From: Gonapodya prolifera JEL478
Lineage: Eukaryota > Monoblepharomycota > Monoblepharidomycetes > Monoblepharidales > Gonapodyaceae
Length of the DNA: 64,000 nt
NCBI GenBank assembly: GCA_001574975.1
Contig: KQ965811.1
Span: 1-64,000 of the forward strand
Direction of reading: 5' to 3'
Shown here: in pieces, positions 22,801 to 33,787 of the stretch
Position numbering within the stretch: position 1 is the first letter of the stretch
How the letters are laid out: every line of letters begins with the position of its first letter
Program-made: the position numbers and the translations under genes
The notes under the pieces: model-generated
What the model was told of the DNA's origin: nothing
The model's input: the letters and a program-made list of their open reading frames with translations, nothing else
The model's database searches: none

Positions 22801-24110
22801 GACGCCGGTGGAGGTTGCGACGGGGACCGCTTGTGGATACTGAGTCCACCCAACAGCTTGCGAACCGACTTGCGGATCCGCGGGGCGCCTCGACGGTCTT
22901 CATCCTGTTTTGTGGCATCCTGGTCCTGCCCTTCTTCTCCTTCGGCAGCAGGTGCAGAGGGCGGAGTAGCGGAAGCAGGGCGTGGACCCACAAGCACCTT
23001 CGCCCGCCAGGGTTCTGACTTGGATCGGGCAAGGGAAGCGGCGGTGGAATTTTGGTTAATAGTCGGCGTGGGAGCACGGAGGGGTGACGGGGGATGCGGG
23101 GCAGATGGACCTGGAACTGGCAGAACAGGGGAGGGGTGTCCCATGGTGGCGCCAAAGGGGTACTTTGGCGGCACTGGCGGGCCGGTTTCGTTCCCAAAGA
23201 CACCCCAATCGTGAGAAAACCTCATCTCGGCCCGCGATGTCCCCGCGAGAGGTTCTAAGCGCGGGCTCCCGACGGTTCCCACCCCGCCGCCTCCCTGGTT
23301 CAGGGTTGTCGAGGAGGAAAGAGTGGTGCCAGCGGAGGAGCGCGCTGACCCGAGTGTGAGGTTGGTGGAATAGGCAGGGCCGGAGGGTTCGGCAGGGAGG
23401 TCGTCGAAGAGTGGGGGGAGTTGAGGGAGCTAGAGGTAAAAGCGATCAGTGATCGAAAGCATGCATCCGACTGACGTCACGCCTTGACCAGTCATCGTGA
23501 CGACGGTCGAGATTTCCGGGGATCTCTGCCGACTAAGTGTACTCACAGCGTTCTCCCTCCAGTACGGCTGCTGCATGCCTGGGTAGTGGGATCCAGTCTC
23601 TGCATACCCAGACTGCCTCTTCACCGGGGGTGTTGTGGTCGGCATTGCTCCAAACGGGGGGCTTCCGGGATACTGTTGCGGATACCCCTGCGGGGTCGGA
23701 GGTCTGGACTGATTCAGGGAGGTACCTATGTGCGTGATAAAGTTTCGTTGGTCGAGGTTGACGTTGCCGGATGTGGATCGGGATCGGGAGTGTCGGTGGT
23801 TTGGCGAGACGGACCCGTTGGCCACGCCGGATCCGTTTGGGAGCAGCCCCGGGGTTGGTGAGGCGGTGCGCGAATGTGACAGGGACATTCGATTGGAGGC
23901 TGGTGGTATCGGTGCCGCTGTGGATGCTCGCGAGAGGGAACGAGAGTATGTTTGGGGAGGTTGATCATGTCCGGTTGCTTCCGCGAGTGATGTGGTCGAC
24001 TTCTTCCGCCTCGGGACTACGGCCGAGAGTACACCTCGGATGGAGGTGCGTCGGTCGGCACGGTCCCGGGATGGCTCCCGGCGGTGATTATCTGTGACTA
24101 CGTCTGCCAT
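19816..24110 (-). CDS. Very large intrinsically disordered Ser/Pro/Arg-rich protein
   Basis: Three exons: 24110-23547, 23429-21011 (interrupted by the N gap) and 20943-19816. Exon 1 starts at ATG 24110 (MADVVTDNHRREPSRD). Joins are in phase: REN A then LPQLPPLFDDL, and YPLGQD then IFMPIPDL. The protein would exceed 1,350 residues. It is almost entirely Ser, Pro, Arg, Gly and Thr in many short basic and proline-rich phrases (RIRKSVRKLLGG, PPPASPPPEEEPTPP, PPPPPPSKPVP, RKSGRSTKSGRSVRS). No domain was recognised, and no signal peptide or membrane helix was seen. Such proteins often scaffold SH3, WW or 14-3-3 partners at the cortex. The frame changes by one across the gap, so the printed gap length cannot be exact. 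Confidence 0.75.
21346..22049. other. Assembly gap (704 N)
   Basis: Run of N inside exon 2 of the large disordered gene. The flanking coding frames agree only if the true length differs by one base modulo three. Confidence 0.99.
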
Positions 24111-26849
24111 GGTGTTGCGCAGTCTTTGTTGAGACGAGGAACGGGGGGAGGATATTCTGCCAGGGTGATGGGCCAATCAGTATCAACCCACAGCGTTATT
24201 AGGTCCCTGCATGAGCTGGTCGCATGTGCCACACGAGCTTCAACCTGATAGGATAGGGGTACATCTCCTCCACTGTAAGTCCAATCGCCCCGCGTCCCCA
24301 CGACACCGACCGAGAGGGCTCTTCCTCAAGCCACCGTAGCAGCCCGTACCAATATCGGCAGTTCCGTATTCCCTCTGTTCCGGTGTTCCCAGCTCTTGTC
24401 TGAGGACTGGTGGCCTTAAGATCCTGAAACTACTGTCGACATAGATACCTCCAGAGTGGCATCGCCAGTGTAGTATTCCAGAAAATCTCTATATGCGTCA
24501 CGGTAGATTCTGGATGGTGCCCCGTTTCGTCTGTGTAAACGACCGACCCTTGCTTCCCCCATCCTTCGTCCTTTTCACTTCTTTTGCCCACCTCATCCCC
24601 CCCGCTCCATACAAGAAACGACGTTTTCTCTCATACTCTCACCTTTTTCTCTTCTCCCGTCGATTGGTCACTTCCAAATCCTCTGTGCGCCACGCCACCG
24701 GCCCACTGCCGGACTCGTCCCGTTCCTGTTGCCGCTTTCCAAGGGCACGACCGTCCTCCGCCGGTTGCGCTAATTTGGTCTCTCTCGTCCGCTTAGAACC
24801 GGCACCGAGCAGTGCGTGTGGACTTGTCCGAAAAATCGACAGCCGCGGTCAGCAGGGCGGTGGCTGCGGTATTCACCCTCTCAAAATACAAATCAGAGAT
24901 TTCTAGACGTCTTCGCTAGCTCTGCTCGATTTTGCTTGTTGCACATCGACGGTATTCCCCTCAATGCAGGGGCAGTATGTCTGGTTGGGACCCGAAATCA
25001 GCAGATGCGGCTCACCCTGGTATATTGCAAACTTCCACCAGCCTTCATTTACAAATACTTCTAATCGGGTGTTTTGATGTGCGTCGATGCTACAATGGTG
25101 ACCGATGATTTCCTGACCCCCATTTCCACTATCAAAATACGTGTTTGTTTGGCTATTTCCAAGGCTGTGTCGAGGAACACAAATGCAAACAACATAAATT
25201 TTTCTCTTTCTCCAATTGCTCGTGATCCTGATGGTTGCTTTGCACCCACGGCAGACTTGGCGAGCTGAGTCAGCCTGCCGTGTTCTAAACAGGAGAACTG
25301 TTCCTTATGGCGTAGTGAGAACGCTAAAGAGTGTAAAAGTTTGCAGTACACTTTGGGGTTGCAGTTGTTTGCATGATGGTTCGCCAGCCGGCTGAAAATG
25401 AATTCCAGACACAAAGTCTTCCGAGGAGGAATCCACACGCCCCGACGTCCCGCACCCCCAAAAACGAATGGAAAAGAGGACGAACTATTTTCGTCGTCTT
25501 TTCCCGCCGTCGGAATCGCAGAACTGAGCATGCCTCGTGTCATTTATGGCCAAAACAGATGTTGCATTCCATCACGTCAGAATCGGCAATTAGTTATCAA
25601 ACGAAGAAACAACAGTTGAACTGAGTGCATCTCAGGCAATAATATTACAGTCGTGGACGGTGTGTTTCTGTTTTGGACGTACAATGCTGTGTCACTTGGA
25701 TTTTTCATTGATGAGGTCACGCCAGCCGTCATTTCGTTTACGATCGCAGCAAAAAGAAGCACCAATAAGTGATATATCAGAACACAGAGGGCAAGCATAC
25801 CGCGTAAAATAAAATCGAAGACTTCATTTTGATGGTGGTAACCTCAGAAGCCATGCGCTTCTTTGATTGCAGGATACATCCATCAGTCGAAAGTCACCTT
25901 GTTGAGCCTTTTCATCGGGCTTAGGAACTCTCCATACAGACTGTACGTGTACCACACTCCTCTAAATTATTGTCGCTTCTTTGCCCGAAGCCCCTGACAG
26001 TTGCCCATTGATTCAGTACCACCCCGTATCCAAAATTGATACGTTTTTTGTGCACCGATCAAAGCACGTGCATCAACGAGTTGCTATTTTGGACGTCTCA
26101 TCGTCACGCCTATAGGTATCATCGCTCGCGAACGTGACGTCATCTTCCGGCATGTTGTTTTCCGTTTCGAAATCGGTATGCAATAAATGAGGCGCCAGGA
26201 CTTCACTTCGAAGCTTCCGGAGTAGTCATTGCGCGGAAGCGATTGTAACACTTGAATTTTGGTGGCGGCAGCCTCGGAAGCCACACTTCTGAGTGGAGCT
26301 GTCAAATAATTGCATTGCTGCACACCGTTCTTACCAAAGGGGTTGGTTATTATCATATAGGGACCGTTCGCAATACTTCTCGGCTGATCAGGTTCGTTCC
26401 ACCGGGGACCAAAGACCGCTCTGTAGATAATGGAGGGGTCAACGATGTGCCCAAAGAGACTTTCGCACGATGCGCGAAGTGTCAAAACAATTTGTCACTA
26501 AATCAAAGTGAGTCGGTGCCTTTACACGAGCCATTCTATTCATACGTTCCGTAAACAATCAACTCTGTCCGGAAAATCTTCCACTCTTCGGTGTTTGTGG
26601 GTACAAGTTTGGATCCCGTTGTGGAATTGCGTGAGCATGCTGTCAGGGCCTGCATGCTGTTTTTGGCACTTACTGGAGATTGGGAGACAGGATATCACTG
26701 ATGGTGGGTCGATGATCGATGCCAGTGCTCACATAATTGCTTTTTGGCAACAAGGGCTACAGGCAATGACGTCTTATGGAAACCCGAGTCGCCAGAGGAA
26801 CACGCGTTCAAAATGCCTTCTTATCATCGTTCAATCGTGTGTGAGCATC
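24111..26849. other. Long region without a confident gene
   Basis: About 2.7 kb of low coding quality. The best candidate is a minus-strand frame starting at a true ATG at 25543 (LSSAIPTAGKDDENSSSS, FVFGGAGRRGV) whose later part reads poorly; it could be a first exon (confidence about 0.25). Short shared phrases at about 25835 and 26258 are listed as a repeat. No RNA gene was seen. Confidence 0.4.
25833..26290. repeat. Diverged duplicated phrase
   Basis: TTTTGATGGTGGTAACCTCAGAAGCCA (in part, near 25828-25855) and TTTTGGTGGCGGCAGCCTCGGAAGCCA (near 26257-26283) align over about 27 bases with five or six differences, several being CG against CA or TG. It looks like an old dispersed or tandem copy. 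Confidence 0.45.
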
Positions 26850-27282
26850 ATCACCTGTTGTGCCAGGTCTTCCTGAGATAGTTTCCCGACATTGCTTTGG
26901 ATCGTGTAGCGCATTGTTCACTCAGTTCGATCGCCGCGTCACCCAAGCAGGGACCATCTTGAGTCTTTTGACAACTTCCTATCAAAGTGCCGTAATCACC
27001 AGCCTCTCCCTCGCACTTGAGTGTCCACTCAGACGAATATCTGCATGACTTCTCTCTGGGTGTCCACCTTCACCTCTGCTATTGCCTGATTGCTTTTCAT
27101 TTCGACCTCTCGCACCATAAGTGTAGTGGTCGGAAGGTTTGATTGAGTCAGCTTGTGTAATACGGGGATAAGTGTGGGAAACAAGTCGAGAGCTGCCATT
27201 GCAGTGGGACCCCCTACCTGGGAACATGAAACGTTTTAGAAATGTGATGTTATATTCAACATTCGGAGAAGCAACCAAAAAA
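26850..27282 (-). pseudogene. Decayed partial copy of the 27.5-28.5 kb gene
   Basis: Minus-strand sequence encodes MAALDLFPTLIPVL, then REVEMKSNQAIAEVKVDTQR, which parallels EIEMESKAISEMKVDTQK of the neighbouring gene. After this the frame is lost: a stop follows MQIFV, and the expected EWTLKCEGEA continuation lies in another frame, consistent with a two-base deletion. A weaker echo of the next exon lies near 26880. The pair is a direct tandem duplication, with this copy apparently dead or differently spliced. Confidence 0.5.
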
Positions 27283-27535
27283 TATCTTTGCTAAATTGTT
27301 CAACACTCGCCGTCACTCTTCATACTTTCGGTGTGACGCCCCCCTCGGCACCAAAGACTCTGTCGAGCCAGTTGCAGATATGGCCGGGGACGCGTGGGCG
27401 ATGATGTGCTCGAAAATGGATAGTTTTGCGCTGTGGATCGAGTACCGTCATACATCCAAAGCGAGGCTGAAGTTCCATCCCGACGCTTCATTCCACTCAC
27501 GCCACTCCCAAATTCTCCACACCAACCGGAACAAT

Positions 27536-28453
27536 CTACCACGCCTCCGTGTCAATTGGCAAAAGTTGTGGGCGACCTGCTGCGGATCCCTTGTAGAACT
27601 GCGTGATTTCACATGATTCGTGGCGCTTACAATCTGAGCTGGTGGTTGTAGGACGCCTTGAGAAGTCTTGGTGGGATTGGTGGGAGACAGCAACTCGGAA
27701 CGGAGACTGTGATGTTTTTGAAGAGACGGTGTGATCGAGGTTGTGAAAGAGGCGACGAGTGATGGGAGTGAAGACGAGCAATGTTCCGCCGATAACTGAT
27801 TTTGGGCATCAGTGACTTCAGGCGATGGCGTCTGATGGATTTCCAAGGCGCCATTTATAGGAATAGATGCCTTCTTATTGCCTGATTGCGTGAAGATGAC
27901 ATCGTCGACTTGTTCAAGAAAGTTCCCAGTGATGTCGTGGGGGTTGCTGCTGCCTTGGAGACGGGAAGTGTTGTCTGAGCGAGGCCCAGGACGCGGGCGA
28001 GGTCTTGTGCGATGTTGGAGATGTGAGATGCTGTCCAAGCATTATTTGGATTGAGGATTGTGGCGTTCAGTCAAATTGATTGTCGCGTGACTCAATCACG
28101 GGAGAGCGATTCCTGCAGGGGAAACGATACCTCACCAGACTCTCTCTCGTACTTGAGAATCCATTCAGCAGCATTCTTCTCCACAATACATTTCTGCGTG
28201 TCCACCTTCATCTCTGAAATCGCCTTGCTCTCCATTTCGATCTCCGTTCGAGCAGCGAGATCACCTGAAGTGGGTCGTTTGAGTCGTTAGTGTCCATGAT
28301 TGGAAGAAGTGGGTGCAGCGGAAGAAGAGGTGGTGGCGAGGCCGAGTTAAGCGTGCTTGGATATGGAAAGAAGGAAGGCGGAGGGGGGAACGAAGGAATA
28401 GGGAGCGGTAGAGGTATCGTGGGAGAGAAGTCGGCCGAGGCGAGGACGGCCAT
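27536..28453 (-). CDS. Hypothetical protein with charged helical segment, multi-exon
   Basis: A first exon at ATG 28453 encodes a Pro-rich start (MAVLASADFSPTIPLP). The next segment (about 28270-28135) reads TEIEMESKAISEMKVDTQK then EWILKYERES, a charged helix. Later exons give SHISNIAQDLARVLGL, then ITGNFLEQVDDVIFTQSGNK and EIHQTPSPEVTDAQNQ, ending QLLPIDTEAW after a 45-nt intron (gtaagc). The junctions between exon 1 and the helix, and between the ISNIAQ and ITGNF segments, were not resolved. A decayed partial copy lies immediately downstream. No family was recognised. Confidence 0.5.
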
Positions 28454-29118
28454 TGCAGCGAATATTGTGCGGTTCAGAAGTTAACGCAGTGTTGAGAGAG
28501 TGGGATATCGTTTTGAGCAAATTGGCGAAGTTAGCATTGGGGGCCTCATCGCTTTTCCGCTGTGCAAAAATTGATCAGCACGAAGCATTATCACTTTTCC
28601 CGTTTCATTTCTATTCATGAATTCGTTTAACTTCGTCATTCTATTTTCATTTCATACTTTACCTTTGGCCCTGAATGACACGTATTTTGTACGCACGACC
28701 TTCTCAGCCCCGCTCCCCAGCAGCTCAACCCCTTCCCTTCCCGTCTTCACACTCCCACGTGGAGCATTCCTCCGCTCTCTCGCGCGACGGAGACGGACAC
28801 GCGGTGACAAGGTTAGCGGCGCGAACGGGATTGGTGGCGTGGATGAGGGTGTCATGGGTGTCACGTGAAGGGACGACGACGGGGAGCGGGGAGGAGGAGA
28901 GAAAGCAGAGGGAGATGGCGTATGAGGATTGTGGGGATGGATGATAGCTGCGTGCTATTTTGGGTCTTGCGGTGGGAGACGTCCTCACATTATGGCCGTG
29001 TCTCCATTCACCGCCACTGTCCACTTACATTCTGTTACACATTCACTATCACCTGTGCAACTCTACGTCTCGCCACCAGCATCTCCCCTCTTCCCTCTCA
29101 CCCTCCCTCACCCTCCCA

Positions 29119-30861
29119 ATGACCGCACTCACGAACCCGATCGCGTACTCGGTGTACGCGATAATCGCAATCCTCGGCCTCGTCGTTGCGCTCGACCTGC
29201 TCTTTTCCGGTCAGGGCGAGCAATTCAATGTCGGAAGGTGGCTCGTCACGACGTCACCTTACATGTGGATGGAGCTCGGTTCCGCCCTGTGTGTCGGACT
29301 GAGTGTCGTCGGCGCTGCTTGGTGAGTCGCTGAAGGGTACATCTGATGAGATGAAGTTCACGGAGTAGGGGTATTGTTGAAGTACCGATGAGATAGAGGA
29401 GGGAGGACAAAACCTGGAGGAGGGGAGCCCGCAGAGCATCGGGGCACGTTTCATTCAAGGATTACCGAGACATCCCAGGACACCGAGCACGCAAGAGGCA
29501 CGAACTCCATATCCCCTTCGGGGGCAACGTGCAGCTGGAGACCGGTGAACATACGTGCAAAAGTTTGGAGGAGCACGAAGGGAAGAGTGTACTTCACCTC
29601 TCCCACGCTTCATTCTTCTCACAAATGAACACGCTTCTTATCCGTGTCACGCTTCGCTGTTTTCTATGGTTTTCGCCCTCGGCGTCAACCTCCACCAACA
29701 CCCACTCGTCGCATCCCTCATCTACAGGGGTATCTTCATCTGCGGCACCTCCATCCTCGGCGGTGCTGTCCGTGCGCCTAGAATCCAAGCCAAGAACTTG
29801 ATCAGGTGAATGTCGCTCCATGTTGAGGGAGGGGAGCGAGCGGAGTGGAGTGAATGGGGTGTTTGCTGGAGGGGGCAGACGGGTGCAAGAGCCATAACGC
29901 GAGACAGCTGCCCGAACAACCGAGCAGCTATAGACACGGGAGGCATAGATTCTGTCCGATTCTGTCCGCGGATGCGACGGGGTGGAATGTAACTTGTTCA
30001 AGGAGAATGTTCGTCGGGGACGATACGCCCGGATCGATTACACAAGGCCATCGGGGGTTTGGGAAGATCCATGCCAGAGTCGGCACTTGGTACCACATGC
30101 GGGTGCTGTGCAGTCTGGATGCGTGGACGCAATTAGCACCTTTGTGACATCGACGTTTCCGTCCTCGCCATCCCATCCCCTTCTCACACGTTCTCCCCCT
30201 CCTTTCTCCCACCCACCCGCCACCAGCATCATCTTCTGCGAAGTCGTCGCCATCTACGGAATCATCATCGCCATCGTGTTCTCGGCCAGGCAGAAGGAGG
30301 TCAAGCCCGAGATCGGCTTCTCGAGGCAGGGGTACTGGATGGGTGAGTTTGTGAGGAAGGGGATTTTGGGGGGGTCGGAAGGGGAGGAGAGCACTTAGAG
30401 GGGACGCTAGTGTTAAAGATGGTGGGGTTATGAAGTACATTCGCAGCTGGCGGACGCGACGAGATGTAGGAACTGGACGTCGATGTAGTTGGGGGATTCA
30501 GATTGCTGTTCGTGCTCAGAGGACAATATGCAGGTGATGCGGAGAGGAGGAAGACGGGGAAATGTGAAGTCAGCTGGGTAACGGCCCAATAAAGACAGTC
30601 GTGCTCGTTTTCCGCTCTCACACCCCCTCTTCCCACTTCCCAGGCTACGCACTCTTCTGGTCTGGCGTGACAGTCGGTCTCTGCAACCTCTTCTGCGGCG
30701 TCTGCGTCGGCGTGACCGGCTCTGGTGCCGCGCTTGCCGACGCGCACGACTCGTCGCTATTCGTCAAGATCCTGGTCGTGGAAATTTTCGGAAGTGTCAT
30801 TGGCCTGTTCGGTCTGATTGTGGGGCTGTTGGCGAGTGGGAAAGTTAGTGATTTCTCGTGA
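29119..30861 (+). CDS. VMA16: V-type proton ATPase proteolipid subunit c''
   Basis: Four exons (29119-29321, 29728-29805, 30227-30342, 30644-30861) give 204 residues with every phase matching. The protein is the c'' proteolipid of the V0 ring (yeast Vma16, human ATP6V0B), which carries protons across vacuolar and endosomal membranes. Diagnostic stretches are [38 protein letters not shown], the proton-carrying acidic residue in [47 protein letters not shown] and [19 protein letters not shown]. There are about five membrane helices and the length is normal for the subunit. The three introns (406, 421 and 301 nt) are far longer than others in this window. Start chosen at the ATG giving a short N-terminus before the first helix. 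Confidence 0.97.
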
Positions 30862-31753
30862 GGGGTTAGTCTGGAATGGCGGAAACGAGGGTTGTAAGAT
30901 TGTCTGTCGATGGATACTGTATTGTTTGGCTTATAAAATAGTGTGAAGGAAAGTCGGTGTGTTCTTTTTGCTGATTTGCAGGGTAGTTTACAGATACCCA
31001 CAACTCAGCAGGTCGCCTCGCCATAACCTGGTAGAAAAGGTTTCGAGTGGAGCTCCCACCACTCACTCACAATGTTTGACATCCGTATACCTTCCTTGGA
31101 ACCAACTGCATTACGACAGCTCGTCTCGAAACCAAATTATCCTTTCCGAGAAAGTACCCGAAGGTTTCGAAGACGTAGCTATCATCGATGAATGGTACAA
31201 ATCATTGCGGATGTAGTTTCTCCCACTGTCAAGAATACTGTACTTCGGTACACGTCATCGTTGACATATTTGGGCTCACTCCAGTCTGCGCCGTACTAAT
31301 CCCCTGAATTGTGAAGGTCGTTCCTACCACTTCTGCATATTATCAATCTTTTGGACTTGACGGTGGCCTCACGTTTAGGGGCGATTCCACCACGTCACTG
31401 ATATTCGCAGTCTTGGGACACTTTCATAAATACACAACCGCGCACTCGGAGTCCTTTTCGACCTGGACGACTACTTTGATGTAAAATAGCCTGTCGCAAT
31501 GCTGGTTGATGTGGTTAGATGGTAGCCAACATACACTTTGTGTGACTGCTCGCGCACGTCCCACTAAATGAGATGTCACAGCAAGTCGCAAGTGATAAAT
31601 GGAGCGCTTGTCCGCGTCATCAAGCTCGTTCACAGGAACCAGTGAATATGTTTGCTCTAATGTATACGTGACAATGCCAAGGTGCAAAATAAGATACAGT
31701 GATGTAATGTGATTTGTGGCGGAGTGCGGATGCACCATTGATCGACTCCTGCG
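30862..31753. other. Intergenic; possible short coding remnant
   Basis: Around 31071-31216 (+) one frame reads FDIRIPSLEPTALRQLVSK and another EKVPEGFEDVAIIDEWYKS before a stop, as if one short coding piece had lost frame. No gene could be built. The rest holds nothing recognisable. Confidence 0.35.
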
Positions 31754-33561
31754 CTAAAATGTGCTCTGAGCGCGCAAACCTCTTTCACCGCGCAATGTGT
31801 CCATATGCGAGCGACCAGCCCTTCCAACATCTTCGAGTTTCCGGTTTTCCTCGATTGGTGTCGGGGGTGCCTGGAACAGCTTGGCAGATCTGAAAAGCAC
31901 GCTGGGGTCGTTCATTCCCTTTTGATACAAGTACCCAAGGTGATTCTTGGCGGAAACACTCCCTTCGTCAGCTGCTTGCATGAAGAGCTCCGCCGTTCGG
32001 TTCCAGTCCTTGTCCACCCCCGCGCCTCCATTGTAGTAGAGCGTTCCAAGGCGCAGCTTTGCTTCAACGCTGTTTTTTTCCGCCGCCCGATGTAGCCAAT
32101 CTGCCGCAACAGTCAGGTCGCGGGGCATCCCACCAAGTCCGTGCTGGTAGAAGAACGCAAGCTGCACCTGCGCTTCGGGGCTCCCATACTCTGCAGCCTT
32201 GTTGTAAAGTTCAGCAGCAACACAAAGATCTTGCGGTTGCCGTGCACTTCCGTTTCGGTATTGGGCTGCGAGCTGAAGCATTTGCTCCACGTCGTTCAGA
32301 GTGCTGCTTTGGATGAATCCGGCCTCCGAAGCAGCCTTGAGCTCGGAGAGAGTTGGAAGCGATGGAGGCCTTTCATCACACATAATAGTGTTCGAAGAGG
32401 ACGACTGAGGACAGGTTTGGGAAAACTTACGCGAGGTCTTTCAAGACGTGGTAGATTTGCGAGAAGGGTGGCCTCTTAGCTGGGTCTCCGTCCCAGCATT
32501 GAACCATCAAATATTGGAGTTTTGGAGGCATCTCGCAGCCCTTTGGCAGTACTGGGCGGAGGTTGTTGTGGCAAATAGCATCAAGAATGGCTGCTGCTTT
32601 TCGCACATTTTTGAGCTCAGGGTAAGGCTTGGCGAGAGTCCACACCTGTAGCAAGTTGCAAGTTCAGAGTAGTGTCTTCGCTTAATTTCTTTGATGCCTT
32701 TGTGCCACTCACCACCCAAATCGTAATCCCAAACGCGTAAACGTCACCCTCTTGAGTCGAGACGTCCCCATCCCCAGTTTCCTCCCGTAGCAGCCTCTCA
32801 GGAGGCAGATATTCGACCGTGCCAGGTCGTTCTCCGGTGACGCTTCCGGCAGCCGCAGCAAGTGCTGCCTTCAGCCGAATCTTGGCGAATCCGAAATCGG
32901 TGATTACGCCAAAGCCTTTGTGGTCTACGAGGATGTTGTCGGGCTTCAAATCGGTGTGTATTATCGAGTTCTCGTGGAGGAACTTCATGCCACTCGCGGT
33001 ATCACGGAGCTTAAATGTTCCTTTAGTACAGGATTTCCAGCACCGAGGAACAGAGAGTCTCACCAAATTTAGAGCTGCGTTCCGTCTGGCAACCAAGCTC
33101 TCAATGCTGGCAAGATACGACGTTATACTTCCGCGGAGGAGCGGGGATACGAATACTGGCAGCATACCCTCACGACAGACACCGTAAAGTGACAAAACGT
33201 GAGGGGAGCTTTTAAGGTAGTACCAGATGGAAGCTTCGTGGTCGAAATCCTGGTCCCGGGCGGGGATGATATCGATCCGATGACAAGAGCCTCGAACCTC
33301 AGCGACACCGAATCTCACCTCGCTCGTGTACAGACCGCTGAACTGAGGAATCTTTACGGCAACATCGAACACTTTGTGCCATTTCCCGCGGCAGACGCTC
33401 CCGAACCCGCCTTGGCCGAGGTGGGTGCTGGAGTCGGAAGGGTTGAACGCGAGGTCTTCCTTGCGAATCTCCCACAGTTTCGGAATGGGACTGATGGATC
33501 CGTCCTCGGTGGCCGGCGGTGACGGCAGCTGCGTCGGTTTGGACGACGTGCCACCTCTCAT
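31754..33561 (-). CDS. TKL-type protein kinase fused to Sel1 repeats (non-RD)
   Basis: Five exons (33561-33319, 33249-33064, 33009-32713, 32645-32431, 32369-31754) sum to 519 codons. The kinase spans residues about 40-315: GQGGFGSV glycine loop (49-56), AVK lysine (70), Glu of DFDHEA (86), IIHTDLKPDN catalytic loop (161), DFG (181-183), and EYLPPERLL in place of APE. The catalytic loop has HTD where HRD is usual, making it a non-RD kinase. After a 61-nt intron, residues about 330-470 form Sel1/TPR-like repeats (AAELYNKAAEYGSPEAQVQL, AADWLHRAAEKNSVEAKLRL, AAELFMQAADEGSVSAKN). TKL kinase-Sel1 fusions are common in early-diverging fungi. Without that last splice the kinase would end at KDLA and a separate Sel1 protein could start at ATG 32383; the matching phases favour the fusion. 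Confidence 0.88.
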
Positions 33562-33787
33562 GTTGGAAAAAGGCTTTGTCGGTGTGCCTCCCCCGTCCAG
33601 GTTTGTTTCTCAGGCAGGCAGGCTGATGATATCGAAAGCTTTGCAAGATGAAAGCACTAATAGAAATGAATTGGACAGTGCAAATATAATTACAACACAT
33701 CGTTATGTGTATCGGTCGATATTACAATCATATCTATTCCAGCTGAAATGGTGCGAGCAATAATCAAGCTCCCGCGGTATGATAATG

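Noticed and set aside
22504-23214. Plus-strand 236-codon frame opposite the large disordered gene
   Set aside because: Shadow frame of Ser/Pro/Arg-rich coding sequence; the minus-strand exon joins are in phase and explain the region.
21117-23282. Single 721-codon open frame running through the 704-N gap on the minus strand
   Set aside because: Past the gap this frame does not read as protein, while another frame continues the Pro/Gly-rich sequence and splices correctly; the gap length is evidently not exact.
32370-32430. Separate Sel1 protein starting at ATG 32383 right behind a kinase ending at KDLA
   Set aside because: A 61-nt intron with a good GTAAGT donor joins the two in phase, and TKL-Sel1 fusions are a known fungal architecture.
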